The translations under genes and the position numbers were made by a program. A stretch of 60,951 bases of DNA, from the NCBI RefSeq assembly GCF_001808705.1, contig NZ_KV794251.1, positions 491 through 61,441 of the forward strand. Reading direction: 5' to 3'. A model generated the notes under the pieces. That model was not told the DNA's origin and made no database searches. It was given only the letters and a program-made list of their open reading frames with translations. The DNA comes from Streptococcus sp. HMSC074B11. Lineage in GTDB: Bacteria; Bacillota; Bacilli; Lactobacillales; Streptococcaceae. This document shows, piece after piece, positions 8,508 through 18,028 of this stretch (positions within the stretch are counted from its first letter, which is position 1; each line of letters opens with the position of its first letter).

Positions 8508-8539
8508 ATTATATCAAAGATTAGATGCAAGCGCTCAAT
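8508..8539 (-). promoter_or_regulatory. sda promoter with overlapping CcpA (cre) site
   Basis: On the minus strand an extended -10 (TGATATAAT) lies at 8508-8516. The plus-strand sequence ATGCAAGCGCTCAAT at 8525-8539 matches the cre consensus WTGNAANCGNWNNCW at all but one fixed position, and it covers the -35 position. CcpA bound here would block RNA polymerase. Confidence 0.6.
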
Positions 8540-8718
8540 TCCATGATAAAATATCTAAAATCCCCATAAAGCCTCTAAAATCAAGCCTTTTGTAACAAAA
8601 AGAGGCTATTTAAGTGAAATAAAACATAGTCTTGTAACATTTCTACATAAAACCGTCAAGAAACAGTAATAATAGTAGGGTATGATGGAAATATAAGAAA
8701 GAAGGAGAATCTTTTAAT
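8540..8718 (+). promoter_or_regulatory. Promoter region of the LysM protein gene
   Basis: A -10 TATGAT at 8681-8686 has no good -35 (GTCAAG around 8655-8660), as expected for an activator-dependent promoter. TGTAAC occurs at about 8591 and 8634, resembling single WalR (VicR) half-sites, but no properly spaced pair was found. The long leader sequence also contains an AAGCCTC...GAGGCT inverted repeat. Confidence 0.45.
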
Positions 8719-9327
8719 ATGAAATCAACAACTAACAAAATTAAAACAGGACTTGTAGGAGTAGCAGCAGCGCTTGCTTTTCTTGCACCATCACTTGCTT
8801 TTGCACAAGAAACAACAACTTACACAGTAAAATCAGGTGACACTCTATCAGGAATCGCTGAAAAATACAATACAACTGTTGAAAAATTGGCAGAAAAAAA
8901 TAAGATTAAAGATATTCATTTGATCTATGTAGACCAAGTATTGGTTATTGATGGTGAAGCACCAGCAACTTCAACTACTTCAGCTGCGACAGCAGAAGCT
9001 CCAGTAGCAGCACCTGCAGCTACTGAAACAACAACTTATGAAGCGCCAGCAGCAAGCGTAACTGTAGCAGAAGAAACTTCAGCATCAACTTCAACCGTCA
9101 GCGGATCTGAAGCAGAAGCTAAAGAATGGATCGCTCAAAAAGAATCAGGCGGTAGCTACACAGCTACAAACGGACGTTACATCGGACGTTACCAATTGAC
9201 AGATTCATACTTGAACGGTGACTACTCAGCAGAAAACCAAGAACGTGTAGCAGATGCTTACGTTGCAGGACGTTACGGTTCATGGACAGCTGCTAAGAAC
9301 TTCTGGCTTAACAACGGTTGGTACTAA
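8719..9327 (+). CDS. Secreted LysM protein with Apf/transglycosylase-like C-terminus
   Basis: A 202-residue exported protein. A signal peptide covers residues 1-29, with cleavage expected after AFA. A LysM domain (YTVKSGDTLSGIAEKYN onward, about 34-76) binds peptidoglycan. An Ala/Thr/Glu-rich linker spans about 80-135. The C-terminal domain (KEWIAQKESGGSY to NFWLNNGWY) resembles the aggregation-promoting-factor / IsaA-like transglycosylase fold, with Glu of QKESGG the likely catalytic acid. It acts at the cell wall, and pneumococcal relatives belong to the WalRK regulon. AGAAGGAG precedes the ATG. Monocistronic. Confidence 0.87.
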   Translation: MKSTTNKIKTGLVGVAAALAFLAPSLAFAQETTTYTVKSGDTLSGIAEKYNTTVEKLAEKNKIKDIHLIYVDQVLVIDGEAPATSTTSAATAEAPVAAPAATETTTYEAPAASVTVAEETSASTSTVSGSEAEAKEWIAQKESGGSYTATNGRYIGRYQLTDSYLNGDYSAENQERVADAYVAGRYGSWTAAKNFWLNNGWY

Positions 9328-9355
9328 GAACTAACTAGCAGAATAAGATGCAAAA

Positions 9356-9380
9356 GTCGAGGGATTTCCTCGGCTTTTTT
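9356..9380. terminator. Bidirectional terminator between the LysM and rgg genes
   Basis: Stem GTCGAGG/CCTCGGC with six T residues on the plus strand and CTTTTG on the minus strand. The stop codon of the convergent rgg gene lies in the T-tract. Confidence 0.85.
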
Positions 9381-10242
9381 ATATTTCCTTTGCTTGATAA
9401 CAGGTCTCTACTTCCTTTTTGAGGTGAGATAGCATGGAGGTTTCATCAGTTAACTCCAGAAGGGAGAAGCCCTTTTGAAGCAGATGATCATTACTAGTAC
9501 AAATACCTATTCGAACATAGGCAATAGCCAAAATATCGTATCTTTTCTTTTTCTTAGCATCCTCTAGTAAGGTGTAGCAGATTTGTTGACAGGTATTTTT
9601 ATCTTGATTGTACAAGTAAATGGTGGACAGATTGAGTAGGATTGCCATTCGTAATTCATATAAATGTCGATAGTTTTTATATTCTTCCAAGCGTTGCAAG
9701 ATTTGTTCAGTGATCAGATGGAGGTGTTCGATGGGAAAGCTAAAAAGTATGGTATTGAGGATTTTTAGGTCACTTTCATACCATGTATCTTGTTCTTCAA
9801 TTTTTTCCCAAAGCTTTTTGACCGTTTGTTCCACTTGGATTGAAAGTTGTCCTGTTCCGTGTTGACGGATATAAATGACAACTTCCAACATATCTCTGAT
9901 TTCCTCTATAGGTAGATCGTGACGGATCTTAAGATAGTCTTGGCATGTTTCAAATAAATTGACTAGACTACTGGTACCAAAGATGGAACTCGTATTGAGA
10001 TAGGTTTGCATGATTTCTGTTCGCTGGCTCGGTTTATAGAGATGGCAGATGTATTCAAACTCTTCAAAACTCATATTGATTTGACGGAGAAGAAACTCCA
10101 TGTTTTCATATTTGGGAGTTGCCTTGCCACTTTCAAACTTGGAAAGGCTGGTTCTTGAAAGGACATTTCCACAGACCTCTTCTTGTGTCAATCCTTTTGA
10201 CTCACGTATTTCTTTATACACTTTCCCGAAATCATAGCGCAT
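9379..10242 (-). CDS. Rgg/GadR/MutR-family transcriptional regulator
   Basis: A 287-residue regulator. The N-terminal helix-turn-helix (about residues 6-60, with KGLTQEEVCGNVLSRTSLSKFE) is followed by a long alpha-helical C-terminal domain of the type that binds peptide pheromones in Rgg proteins. The frame extends to 10296, but the ATG at 10242 is preceded by AAAGGAGG at ideal spacing and gives the normal Rgg N-terminus, so it is chosen. Rgg proteins often act on a neighbouring divergent target; here the divergent neighbours are three tiny genes. No SHP-type pheromone ORF was found in the 150-bp gap. Confidence 0.87.
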   Translation of the reverse strand: MRYDFGKVYKEIRESKGLTQEEVCGNVLSRTSLSKFESGKATPKYENMEFLLRQINMSFEEFEYICHLYKPSQRTEIMQTYLNTSSIFGTSSLVNLFETCQDYLKIRHDLPIEEIRDMLEVVIYIRQHGTGQLSIQVEQTVKKLWEKIEEQDTWYESDLKILNTILFSFPIEHLHLITEQILQRLEEYKNYRHLYELRMAILLNLSTIYLYNQDKNTCQQICYTLLEDAKKKKRYDILAIAYVRIGICTSNDHLLQKGFSLLELTDETSMLSHLKKEVETCYQAKEI

Positions 10243-10393
10243 GATTTCCTCCTTTTTGTGAAAAAAGTTAACAATAAATAGAATTCTATTAAACATATTG
10301 TATCATAAGAATATAGAAATTAAAGTGGATATCATGAGAAGAAAATAAGAAAGGTGATTTTATCTATAGTAGGTAGAATCTAAAAAATAAATT

Positions 10394-10630
10394 ATGACTC
10401 ATTTAAAATTTTATATCAAATCCGTTCTTTGTTCATTGGTATTTTTTATCCTTTTAATTCTTTTTATTAAAAATATATATTACCCTGCTCTAAAGGTAAC
10501 TATTGAAGTTATTATGACGTTTTCGATAGGTAGTCTTTGTTATGCCATTTTTTGTAAAACAAATCGTGCTGCTTTTCTGCCAATTTCGGTTGTTTTATTT
10601 TTGTTGACACTCTATTTGATGGGAGGATAG
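10394..10630 (+). CDS. Small hydrophobic protein
   Basis: A 78-residue frame with about three hydrophobic segments (about residues 8-27, 33-50 and 58-76), so it is a likely membrane protein. No clear ribosome-binding site precedes the ATG, which lowers confidence. It is divergent from the rgg gene and followed after 48 bp by two more tiny frames. I do not recognise it; immunity, bacteriocin-associated or signalling roles are possible, but the sequence does not show one. Confidence 0.5.
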   Translation: MTHLKFYIKSVLCSLVFFILLILFIKNIYYPALKVTIEVIMTFSIGSLCYAIFCKTNRAAFLPISVVLFLLTLYLMGG

Positions 10631-10678
10631 TATTTTAGCAGGAACTTTGTCAGTTTGCATTTTTCTCTTGGAGAAATT

Positions 10679-10807
10679 ATGACGATTGAAATTTTAGTGG
10701 CTTTAAGTGGAGTAAATTTGCTATCAAGATTTTTCAAAAAAAGAGAAGTCAATAGATTTGCTAGTGGATTATTAAGACGAAAGGTAAAATTGGGATATTT
10801 AAAATGA
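10679..10807 (+). CDS. 42-residue small basic protein
   Basis: ATG at 10679 with TTGGAG six bases upstream; the frame ends in a TGA at 10805-10807 that overlaps the next ATG (ATGA arrangement), implying translational coupling. The product starts with a short hydrophobic stretch (MTIEILVALSGVNLL) and continues as a strongly basic helix (RFFKKREVNRF and LLRRKVKLG). No family recognised. The amphipathic, cationic character would suit a membrane-active peptide or a small membrane-anchored subunit, which is inference only. Confidence 0.5.
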   Translation: MTIEILVALSGVNLLSRFFKKREVNRFASGLLRRKVKLGYLK

Positions 10808-11019
10808 AACATTTTTTTGCAGGAATTGGTGAAGGTCATTTTTTGTTATTTTTATTATATCTAAGCATGTCTACTAGTCCAATTATTGGACTAGTGATTG
10901 GACATACTAAAATAAATCTAATAAATTCTATTATTATAGCTCTTAGTACGATATGGGCATTAATTTTGGTATTATCAAGAGTGTATAGAAAATATTTTTA
11001 TAGAGACGATGATGACTAA
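10804..11019 (+). CDS. 71-residue membrane protein
   Basis: Starts on the ATGA overlap with the preceding frame. Two hydrophobic segments (about residues 12-32 and 40-60) are followed by a charged tail RVYRKYFYRDDDD. No family recognised. A hairpin terminator follows 20 bp after the stop, so the three small genes look like one transcription unit. Their AT content is higher than that of the genes on either side, which fits accessory DNA. Confidence 0.55.
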   Translation: MKHFFAGIGEGHFLLFLLYLSMSTSPIIGLVIGHTKINLINSIIIALSTIWALILVLSRVYRKYFYRDDDD

Positions 11020-11038
11020 AGTTTTTATCAATAAAACC

Positions 11039-11068
11039 AGAGGTTGGTAGATTATCAGCCTCTTTCTT
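11039..11068 (+). terminator. Terminator of the small-protein cassette
   Basis: AGAGGTTG pairs with CAGCCTCT (8 bp, one wobble), followed by TTTCTT. The T-tract overlaps the -35 of the next promoter. Confidence 0.65.
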
Positions 11069-11095
11069 GTCTTCTCTAACCAAGCATGTTATAAT
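11067..11095 (+). promoter_or_regulatory. Promoter of mnmA (extended -10)
   Basis: TTGTCT at 11067-11072, a 17-bp spacer and TATAAT at 11090-11095 preceded by TG one base away. Transcripts from here carry a leader of about 340 nt through the hairpin element before mnmA. Confidence 0.65.
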
Positions 11096-11108
11096 GAAAA
11101 CTGCTCAA

Positions 11109-11146
11109 ACGACCTTCAATCGTAAGCACACACGACCTTCAATCGT
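11109..11146 (+). repeat. Tandem 15-bp direct repeat in the mnmA leader
   Basis: ACGACCTTCAATCGT occurs twice at a 23-bp period (11109-11123 and 11132-11146). Each copy can itself pair ACGA with TCGT. It lies just outside the MITE-like element. Confidence 0.7.
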
Positions 11147-11150
11147 GAAC

Positions 11151-12563
<1,413 letters not shown>

Positions 12564-12582
12564 CTGGAGTTAAGTAAAAACG

Positions 12583-13197
12583 ATGAGTTCTCAATTTTTT
12601 TATGCATTTATGGCATTTTTCGCTATAATGAACCCAATTTCAAATCTTCCTGCTTACATGGCTTTAGTAGCAGATGATAGTCAAAAAATTTCACGAAAAA
12701 TTGCTTTTAGGAGTCTTTTGATTGCTTTTGTTATTGTAACTGTTTTTATCTTTTCAGGAGATTTCATTTTTAAAGTATTTGGAATTACAATTGTTTCTTT
12801 CAGAATTGCTGGTGGAATATTAGTGGCCGTTATCGGTTATCATATGATTAATGGTAATCATTCACCTAGCTATAAAGGAATGGAGCAGCAAGCAGTAAAT
12901 TCAGATCCAATGTCTATTGCTATTTCTCCTCTTGCAATGCCACTTTTTGCGGGACCAGGTACAATTACAACTGCTTTAAGTCTGGCTAATGGAGGTTTGC
13001 AGAATCAACTGATAACCGTAGTTGCTTTTGCTCTACTATGTGTCATCACTTATCTCCTGTTAAGAAGTGCAAAACAAATTGCAGGCTTCTTGGGAGAAAA
13101 TTTGATGAAAATTATAACGAAAATGATGGGACTTTTACTATTCTCGATAGGAATACAGATGATTATCGTCAGTGTGCAGACCTTGCTCAAACAGTGA
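12583..13197 (+). CDS. MarC-family integral membrane protein
   Basis: A 204-residue protein with six hydrophobic helices and MarC (UPF0056) signatures: MNPISNLPAYMAL near the N-terminus and SPLAMPLFAGPGTITT near residue 125. The family was once linked to multiple antibiotic resistance, but its transport function is not established. A GGAG site lies somewhat far (about 13 bases) from the ATG. It is 19 bp after mnmA and probably co-transcribed with it. Confidence 0.87.
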   Translation: MSSQFFYAFMAFFAIMNPISNLPAYMALVADDSQKISRKIAFRSLLIAFVIVTVFIFSGDFIFKVFGITIVSFRIAGGILVAVIGYHMINGNHSPSYKGMEQQAVNSDPMSIAISPLAMPLFAGPGTITTALSLANGGLQNQLITVVAFALLCVITYLLLRSAKQIAGFLGENLMKIITKMMGLLLFSIGIQMIIVSVQTLLKQ

Positions 13198-13203
13198 TTT
13201 GCA

Positions 13204-13231
13204 TTGACAAAACGATTTGATTTGATAAAAT
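13204..13231 (+). promoter_or_regulatory. Promoter upstream of the Nudix genes
   Basis: TTGACA at 13204-13209, a 16-bp spacer and TAAAAT at 13226-13231. It lies immediately after the marC stop and upstream of the hairpin that precedes the first Nudix gene. Confidence 0.55.
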
Positions 13232-13253
13232 AACTTTAACAATAGTCATGATG

Positions 13254-13318
13254 GTCAAAGCTCATGGATGTTGCAGGCTTTTTTGTCCTGCACTTCTTTG
13301 GAGTTTTGACTGTTTTTG
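13254..13318 (+). terminator. Hairpin with T-tract in the Nudix leader (terminator or attenuator)
   Basis: An outer 10-bp stem GTCAAAGCTC / GAGTTTTGAC (13254-13263 with 13301-13310, one wobble) encloses TGCAGG / CCTGCA (13272-13277 with 13287-13292). TGTTTTTG follows. It sits between a promoter and the Nudix start codon, so it could act as an attenuator or simply end the marC transcript. Confidence 0.5.
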
Positions 13319-13343
13319 TGTCGTTTAGAGGAAAGGAAAAAAG

Positions 13344-13799
13344 ATGATTCAACAAGACTTTCGGACAAAAGTAGAAAATACGGTTTTTGGAGTTCGGGCG
13401 ACAGCCTTGATTCTCCAAAATGGCAAACTTCTAGTCACCAAAGATAAGGGCAAGTATTACACTATCGGCGGTGCGATTCAAGTCAATGAAAGCACGGAAG
13501 ATGCGGTAGTCCGTGAAGTGAGGGAAGAACTGGGTGTCAAAGCTCAAGCTGGGCAACTAGGTTTTGTAGTTGAAAATCGTTTTGAACAAGACGGTGTCTA
13601 TTATCACAATATCGAGTTTCATTATCTAGTGGATTTGCTTGAAGATGCCCCATTGACCATGCAGGAAGATGAGAAAAGGCAACCCTGTGAGTGGATTGAT
13701 TTGGATAAACTTGAGGATTTCCAACTAGTTCCAGCCTTTTTGAAAACAGCCCTGCCAAATTGGGACGGACAATTACGACACATCCATCTTAACGAATAG
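13344..13799 (+). CDS. Nudix hydrolase 1
   Basis: A 151-residue protein with the full Nudix box: GAIQVNE, seven residues, then REVREELGV (about residues 46-68), the magnesium-binding loop that hydrolyses nucleoside-diphosphate-linked substrates. The C-terminal part has the CEWIDLDKLEDF element common in ADP-ribose/ADP-sugar Nudix proteins. GAGGAAAGG precedes the ATG. The gene is followed after eight bases by a second, only distantly similar Nudix gene and then mnmG. The substrate is not predictable. Confidence 0.88.
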   Translation: MIQQDFRTKVENTVFGVRATALILQNGKLLVTKDKGKYYTIGGAIQVNESTEDAVVREVREELGVKAQAGQLGFVVENRFEQDGVYYHNIEFHYLVDLLEDAPLTMQEDEKRQPCEWIDLDKLEDFQLVPAFLKTALPNWDGQLRHIHLNE

Positions 13800-13807
13800 G
13801 AGAGAAA

Positions 13808-14239
13808 ATGATGGTTAAGCTTATTGCCCATGTACTTGTTCATAGTGGTGGTGATTATTTACTCATTCAGCGTTCGGAAATTAAAAGAGGACAACCCAAC
13901 GTTTATCCGACTTACTGGGATATTCCTGGTGGTGGGGTTGAAAAGGGTGAACTTCCGCGAGATGGAGCTCTTAGAGAATGTATTGAAGAAGCGGGAGTTA
14001 GGCTAGACAGCAGTTCGCTCAAACTTCTTCACGAAGATAGTCAACTGGATACCTCTAAGGATACTGTCTTTACTCGCTTAGTTTATAAAGAAGAGTGGGT
14101 TGGGGAGAAGCCGATTATCAGATTAGATCCTGAAGAGCATACGCACTTTAAATGGGTTACTATGGATCAAGCTCTAGAGGAGGAGAAGATAGTTCCTTAT
14201 TTGCGAGAAATTTTTGAAAGGTTAAGAAATGACTTATAA
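13808..14239 (+). CDS. Nudix hydrolase 2
   Basis: A 143-residue MutT-type protein. The Nudix box is GGVEKGE, seven residues, then RECIEEAGV (about residues 42-64). It lies eight bases after the first Nudix gene, with AGGAGAG before the ATG. Its last 11 bases overlap the start of mnmG in another frame, which argues for co-translation of the two. A housekeeping role in cleaning nucleotide pools is likely but not proven. Confidence 0.87.
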   Translation: MMVKLIAHVLVHSGGDYLLIQRSEIKRGQPNVYPTYWDIPGGGVEKGELPRDGALRECIEEAGVRLDSSSLKLLHEDSQLDTSKDTVFTRLVYKEEWVGEKPIIRLDPEEHTHFKWVTMDQALEEEKIVPYLREIFERLRNDL

Positions 14240-16145
14240 TTTTACAGAAGAATACGATATTATTGTAATTGGTGCTGGGCATGCCGGGGTGGAAGCTTCC
14301 CTAGCAGCTAGCCGTATGGGTTGCAAGGTCTTACTTGCGACTATTAACATTGAAATGTTGGCTTTCATGCCATGTAATCCCTCTATCGGTGGTTCTGCCA
14401 AGGGGATTGTTGTGCGTGAGGTAGATGCCCTTGGTGGGGAAATGGCCAAGACCATTGATAAGACTTACATCCAGATGAAGATGCTCAACACAGGGAAGGG
14501 ACCAGCTGTTCGTGCCCTTCGTGCGCAGGCTGATAAGGAGCTCTACTCTAAGGAAATGCGCAAAACAGTTGAAAACCAAGAAAATCTGACCCTACGTCAA
14601 ACCATGATTGATGAGATTTTGGTGGAAGATGGCAAGGTTGTCGGTGTTCGTACAGCGACCCATCAAGAATATGCTGCTAAGGCTGTTATCGTGACGACAG
14701 GAACTGCCCTCCGTGGGGAAATCATCATCGGAGACCTCAAGTACTCGTCAGGTCCTAACCACAGCCTAGCTTCGATTAACCTAGCTGACAATCTCAAAGA
14801 ACTTGGACTTGAAATCGGTCGTTTCAAGACAGGAACCCCTCCACGTGTCAAGGCTTCTTCTATCAACTACGATGTGACAGAGATTCAGCCAGGAGACGAA
14901 ACACCAAATCACTTCTCCTACACTTCGCGTGATGAAGATTATGTCAAAGACCAAGTGCCATGTTGGTTGACTTACACCAATGGTACCAGCCATGAGATTA
15001 TCCAAAACAATCTCCACCGTGCTCCTATGTTTACAGGTGTGGTCAAGGGAGTGGGGCCTCGTTACTGTCCATCGATTGAGGACAAGATTGTACGCTTTGC
15101 AGACAAGGAACGCCACCAACTCTTCCTAGAGCCAGAAGGACGCAATACAGAAGAAGTATATGTCCAAGGTCTCTCAACCAGCCTTCCTGAGGATGTGCAA
15201 CGTGACTTGGTTCATTCTATCAAGGGTTTGGAAAATGCAGAAATGATGCGTACAGGTTATGCTATTGAGTATGATATGGTCTTGCCTCATCAGTTGCGTG
15301 CAACTCTGGAAACCAAGAAAATTTCAGGCCTTTTCACAGCTGGCCAGACAAATGGTACATCTGGTTACGAAGAGGCAGCAGGCCAAGGGATTATCGCAGG
15401 TATCAATGCGGCTCTGAAAATCCAAGGGAAACCTGAGTTGATTTTGAAGCGCAGTGACGGTTATATCGGGGTGATGATTGATGACTTGGTGACCAAGGGA
15501 ACCATTGAACCTTACCGTCTCTTGACCAGTCGTGCTGAATACCGTCTCATTCTCCGCCATGACAATGCTGATATGCGCTTGACAGAGATGGGACGCGAGA
15601 TTGGGCTTGTGGATGATGAACGCTGGGCTCGTTTTGAAATCAAGAAAAATCAATTTGACAATGAGATGAAGCGTTTGGATAGTATCAAACTCAAGCCAGT
15701 CAAGGAAACCAATGCTAAGGTTGAAGCAATGGGCTTCAAACCATTGACAGATGCAGTTACAGCCAAGGAATTCCTTCGCCGTCCAGAAGTTTCTTACCAA
15801 GATGTGGTGGCCTTCATCGGGCCAGCTGCAGAGGACTTGGATGACAAGATTATCGAATTGATTGAAACAGAAATCAAGTACGAAGGCTACATCTCAAAAG
15901 CCATGGATCAGGTTGCCAAGATGAAACGCATGGAAGAAAAACGTATTCCAGCCAACATCGATTGGGATGATATTGATTCCATTGCGACTGAGGCTCGCCA
16001 GAAGTTCAAACTCATCAATCCAGAAACCATCGGTCAAGCTAGCCGTATTTCTGGGGTTAACCCAGCAGATATCTCCATTCTTATGGTGTATCTGGAAGGT
16101 AAAAATCGAAGCATTTCAAAAAATTTAGAAAAAAAGGCTGACTAA
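14229..16145 (+). CDS. mnmG: tRNA uridine-5-carboxymethylaminomethyl modification enzyme MnmG (GidA)
   Basis: A 638-residue FAD protein that, with MnmE, installs cmnm5 on U34 of tRNA. The dinucleotide-binding motif GAGHAG is at residues 16-21, followed by the MnmG signature [11 protein letters not shown] (about 49-59). The C-terminal helical domain (about 550-630) is the MnmE/tRNA-binding part. Length is normal for the family. AAAGG precedes the ATG, and the start overlaps the upstream Nudix gene. A strong terminator follows. Confidence 0.96.
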   Translation: MTYNFTEEYDIIVIGAGHAGVEASLAASRMGCKVLLATINIEMLAFMPCNPSIGGSAKGIVVREVDALGGEMAKTIDKTYIQMKMLNTGKGPAVRALRAQADKELYSKEMRKTVENQENLTLRQTMIDEILVEDGKVVGVRTATHQEYAAKAVIVTTGTALRGEIIIGDLKYSSGPNHSLASINLADNLKELGLEIGRFKTGTPPRVKASSINYDVTEIQPGDETPNHFSYTSRDEDYVKDQVPCWLTYTNGTSHEIIQNNLHRAPMFTGVVKGVGPRYCPSIEDKIVRFADKERHQLFLEPEGRNTEEVYVQGLSTSLPEDVQRDLVHSIKGLENAEMMRTGYAIEYDMVLPHQLRATLETKKISGLFTAGQTNGTSGYEEAAGQGIIAGINAALKIQGKPELILKRSDGYIGVMIDDLVTKGTIEPYRLLTSRAEYRLILRHDNADMRLTEMGREIGLVDDERWARFEIKKNQFDNEMKRLDSIKLKPVKETNAKVEAMGFKPLTDAVTAKEFLRRPEVSYQDVVAFIGPAAEDLDDKIIELIETEIKYEGYISKAMDQVAKMKRMEEKRIPANIDWDDIDSIATEARQKFKLINPETIGQASRISGVNPADISILMVYLEGKNRSISKNLEKKAD

Positions 16146-16154
16146 AGATAAAGT

Positions 16155-16187
16155 GCTGAATTCTCTTTTGGGAATTCAGCTTTTTTG
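16155..16187 (+). terminator. Terminator of mnmG
   Basis: Perfect 9-bp stem GCTGAATTC / GAATTCAGC (16155-16163 with 16172-16180) and six T residues. A TATAAT at 16189-16194 follows directly and may be the -10 of the next gene. Confidence 0.9.
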
Positions 16188-16234
16188 ATATAATCGTCCT
16201 CCATTTTCGAATAAAGAGAAAAGGAGGAATGACC

Positions 16235-16369
16235 ATGCTGACGGTAGAAGAAAAAAATTTTTTAGACCACTATAAAAATGCTTCCTATCATCGTTTTTAT
16301 GAAATTGAACGCTTCGCTAGTCTCTGTCAAAAGTTAGACAAATGGCCACCACAGGCTGACAAGCTTTAG
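16235..16369 (+). CDS. 44-residue protein
   Basis: A short frame with a near-ideal ribosome-binding site (AAGGAGG seven bases before the ATG) and a -10 box (TATAAT, 16189-16194) upstream. The product is soluble and aromatic/charged (HYKNASYHRFYEIERFASL, then WPPQADKL). I do not recognise it. The strong translation signals make it a better candidate than a random frame. A TATACT box at 16379-16384 just after its stop may serve the following gene. Confidence 0.6.
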   Translation: MLTVEEKNFLDHYKNASYHRFYEIERFASLCQKLDKWPPQADKL

Positions 16370-16413
16370 ACTTTTTGATATACTAGAACAAATTAAAACA
16401 TAGGAGAGAATGA

Positions 16414-17967
16414 ATGAACGTATATGGCAGATTAGAAGAGGAACCAACTCCATCTTGGACGGGAATTCAGGATGATTTAGTTGGGAAAGAGGAGCGCTTC
16501 GAGGATGAACCAAGTTCATTTGCTCCATTACCATTATTTAAGATCCTAATCTGGAGCACTCTAGTTGTACTTGTATCTGTAGTTCTTCCTTTCTTGCTAG
16601 GACTAACTAGCCCAGAGCAGGCACAAGATTTTTATATCGGATGGGCTATGCACCAGGGGGGAGATATCTACACAGACTATTTTGGAACAAGTGGTCTTCT
16701 CTATTACTTTTTACAGTATCTAAGCAAGGGTAGTATTTTGTTTGCAGTCTTTACTTGGCTTGCTCTAGTGGGTGCTGGGATTTTTCTTTTCCGTTCAACT
16801 TATACCTTGACGGAGGAGAACAAGCAGTCGCAACAAGTGTTGACCATCTTTTATCTTCTTGCTGGAGGACTTAGCTTTGGCGGTGGCTATGCCACTATTT
16901 TGGCCCTTCCATTCCTGTTTTACGCTCTCAGTTTAGTAACTAGGTATTTGGTAGAGTATAATCATGACAAAGGTTTCGTGCGTATTGGGATTAGCCTGGC
17001 TCTAGCATTTTTCTTCGCCCCTCTCGTCACAACTTTATATGCTCTAGTCTTATTCTTTGCTTTGTTAGCCTTTAATATTGGGCGTGGTCGCTTGGTTCAT
17101 GGGCTCTATCAATTCTTTGCAGCTGGTCTTGGATTCTCGTTCTTCTTTTATCCAATTGGTTACTATACGGCTTATAATGGGAGTTTTGGGAATGCTATCA
17201 GTCAGATCCTCTACCCAGTAGATAGTTTGAAATTTATGTCCAATCCAGCCTTACTGGACAACCTCCTTTTTTATGGATTGTTAACAATTGGTCTTGGAGG
17301 TTTAAGGCTCGTATTTACAGGACTCTTCCAGTCTAAACCAACCAAGCAATACGTCTTATCTATTTTTACTTCAGTAGCGATCCTATTGTTAGTTTGTTTA
17401 GAAATTTTCTCTACCGAACCGATCCATGGAAGTCGTCTAGCTGAGTTTCTTCCTTTCTTGTCCATTCTTTTATTGACTCATATTCGAACTGGGAAATTAG
17501 AAGGAGCTAATCGTCGTAGAAAACATCGAGAAGTACCCTCAATATGGGCAGTATTTCTTCAGGGTAATGTCTATTTGCCAGTTTTAGCTTTGGCCTACCT
17601 ATTTTTGACTCCTCTGGTAGCCCGTTATGTTCTTCACTCAGAACAATATCAAGAACGTGCTCGTATGGAAACTACGGTTAAAGGACAAACACAGGCAACC
17701 GATCGTATTTATATATGGGATGATCTTACTAATGGTTATAAGACTAGTGAACGTTTAGCAGCTAGTCAGTTGCTATCACCAAAATTATATACTGGCCTTG
17801 ATGCAAATCGTAGCAAACTTGTCAATGATTTACGTGATAATCAGCCTAAAGTGATTGTGGTCAATACCAAAACAGCTCTCTGGACGGAAGTGGAACAGCT
17901 TCTAGCAGAAAGCTACCAACCAGTTCAAAGTGAATTCAAAGACTTTAAACTTTACAAATTAAAATAA
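16414..17967 (+). CDS. Polytopic membrane protein, GT-C-like
   Basis: A 517-residue protein with a charged N-terminal tail (residues 1-45), about 11 hydrophobic segments (about 45-425) and a C-terminal extracytoplasmic or cytoplasmic domain of about 100 residues. The motif around residues 70-95 (DFYIGWAMHQGGDIYTDYF followed by GTSGLLYYF) resembles the first loop of GT-C glycosyltransferases or related PMT-like membrane proteins, where acidic residues bind the lipid-sugar donor. A transferase role is inference. GGAGAG precedes the ATG. As I recall, a similar protein precedes nrdD in pneumococcus. Confidence 0.7.
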   Translation: MNVYGRLEEEPTPSWTGIQDDLVGKEERFEDEPSSFAPLPLFKILIWSTLVVLVSVVLPFLLGLTSPEQAQDFYIGWAMHQGGDIYTDYFGTSGLLYYFLQYLSKGSILFAVFTWLALVGAGIFLFRSTYTLTEENKQSQQVLTIFYLLAGGLSFGGGYATILALPFLFYALSLVTRYLVEYNHDKGFVRIGISLALAFFFAPLVTTLYALVLFFALLAFNIGRGRLVHGLYQFFAAGLGFSFFFYPIGYYTAYNGSFGNAISQILYPVDSLKFMSNPALLDNLLFYGLLTIGLGGLRLVFTGLFQSKPTKQYVLSIFTSVAILLLVCLEIFSTEPIHGSRLAEFLPFLSILLLTHIRTGKLEGANRRRKHREVPSIWAVFLQGNVYLPVLALAYLFLTPLVARYVLHSEQYQERARMETTVKGQTQATDRIYIWDDLTNGYKTSERLAASQLLSPKLYTGLDANRSKLVNDLRDNQPKVIVVNTKTALWTEVEQLLAESYQPVQSEFKDFKLYKLK

Positions 17968-17970
17968 AAT

Positions 17971-18028
17971 AATCAATATCTAGTGTAAATTTTATGAAAA
18001 TAGGAATTTTAATACTAGATATTGATTT
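17971..18028 (+). promoter_or_regulatory. Two NrdR-box-like palindromes, also forming a terminator hairpin
   Basis: Box 1 (17971-17986, AATCAATATCTAGTGT) matches the NrdR consensus ACACWATATATWGTGT at 13 of 16 positions. Box 2 (18013-18028, ATACTAGATATTGATT) matches at 12 of 16. Their starts are 42 bp apart, four helical turns. The boxes together make a perfect 14-bp inverted repeat followed by a T-rich run, so the sequence can also terminate the upstream transcript. Confidence 0.6.

Noticed and set aside
8585-8690. WalR (VicR) binding site before the LysM gene
   Set aside because: Two TGTAAC half-sites exist, but they are about 43 bp apart and neither has a partner at the required 11-bp spacing, so I do not call an operator although WalRK control is plausible.
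9379-9381. Use of upstream in-frame starts for rgg, rpsS, rplR, infA, ulaA, ulaD, adhE, gap and mnmA
   Set aside because: In each case a later start has a clear ribosome-binding site and the family N-terminus, and several upstream starts lie in neighbouring genes or before the predicted transcription start.
10243-10393. Short hydrophobic peptide (SHP) gene for the Rgg regulator
   Set aside because: Both strands were read; only a four-codon frame with ATG occurs, with no hydrophobic peptide and no fitting ribosome-binding site.
11109-11146. CRISPR-like direct repeat
   Set aside because: Only two 15-bp copies separated by 8 bp; no array and no cas genes in the window.
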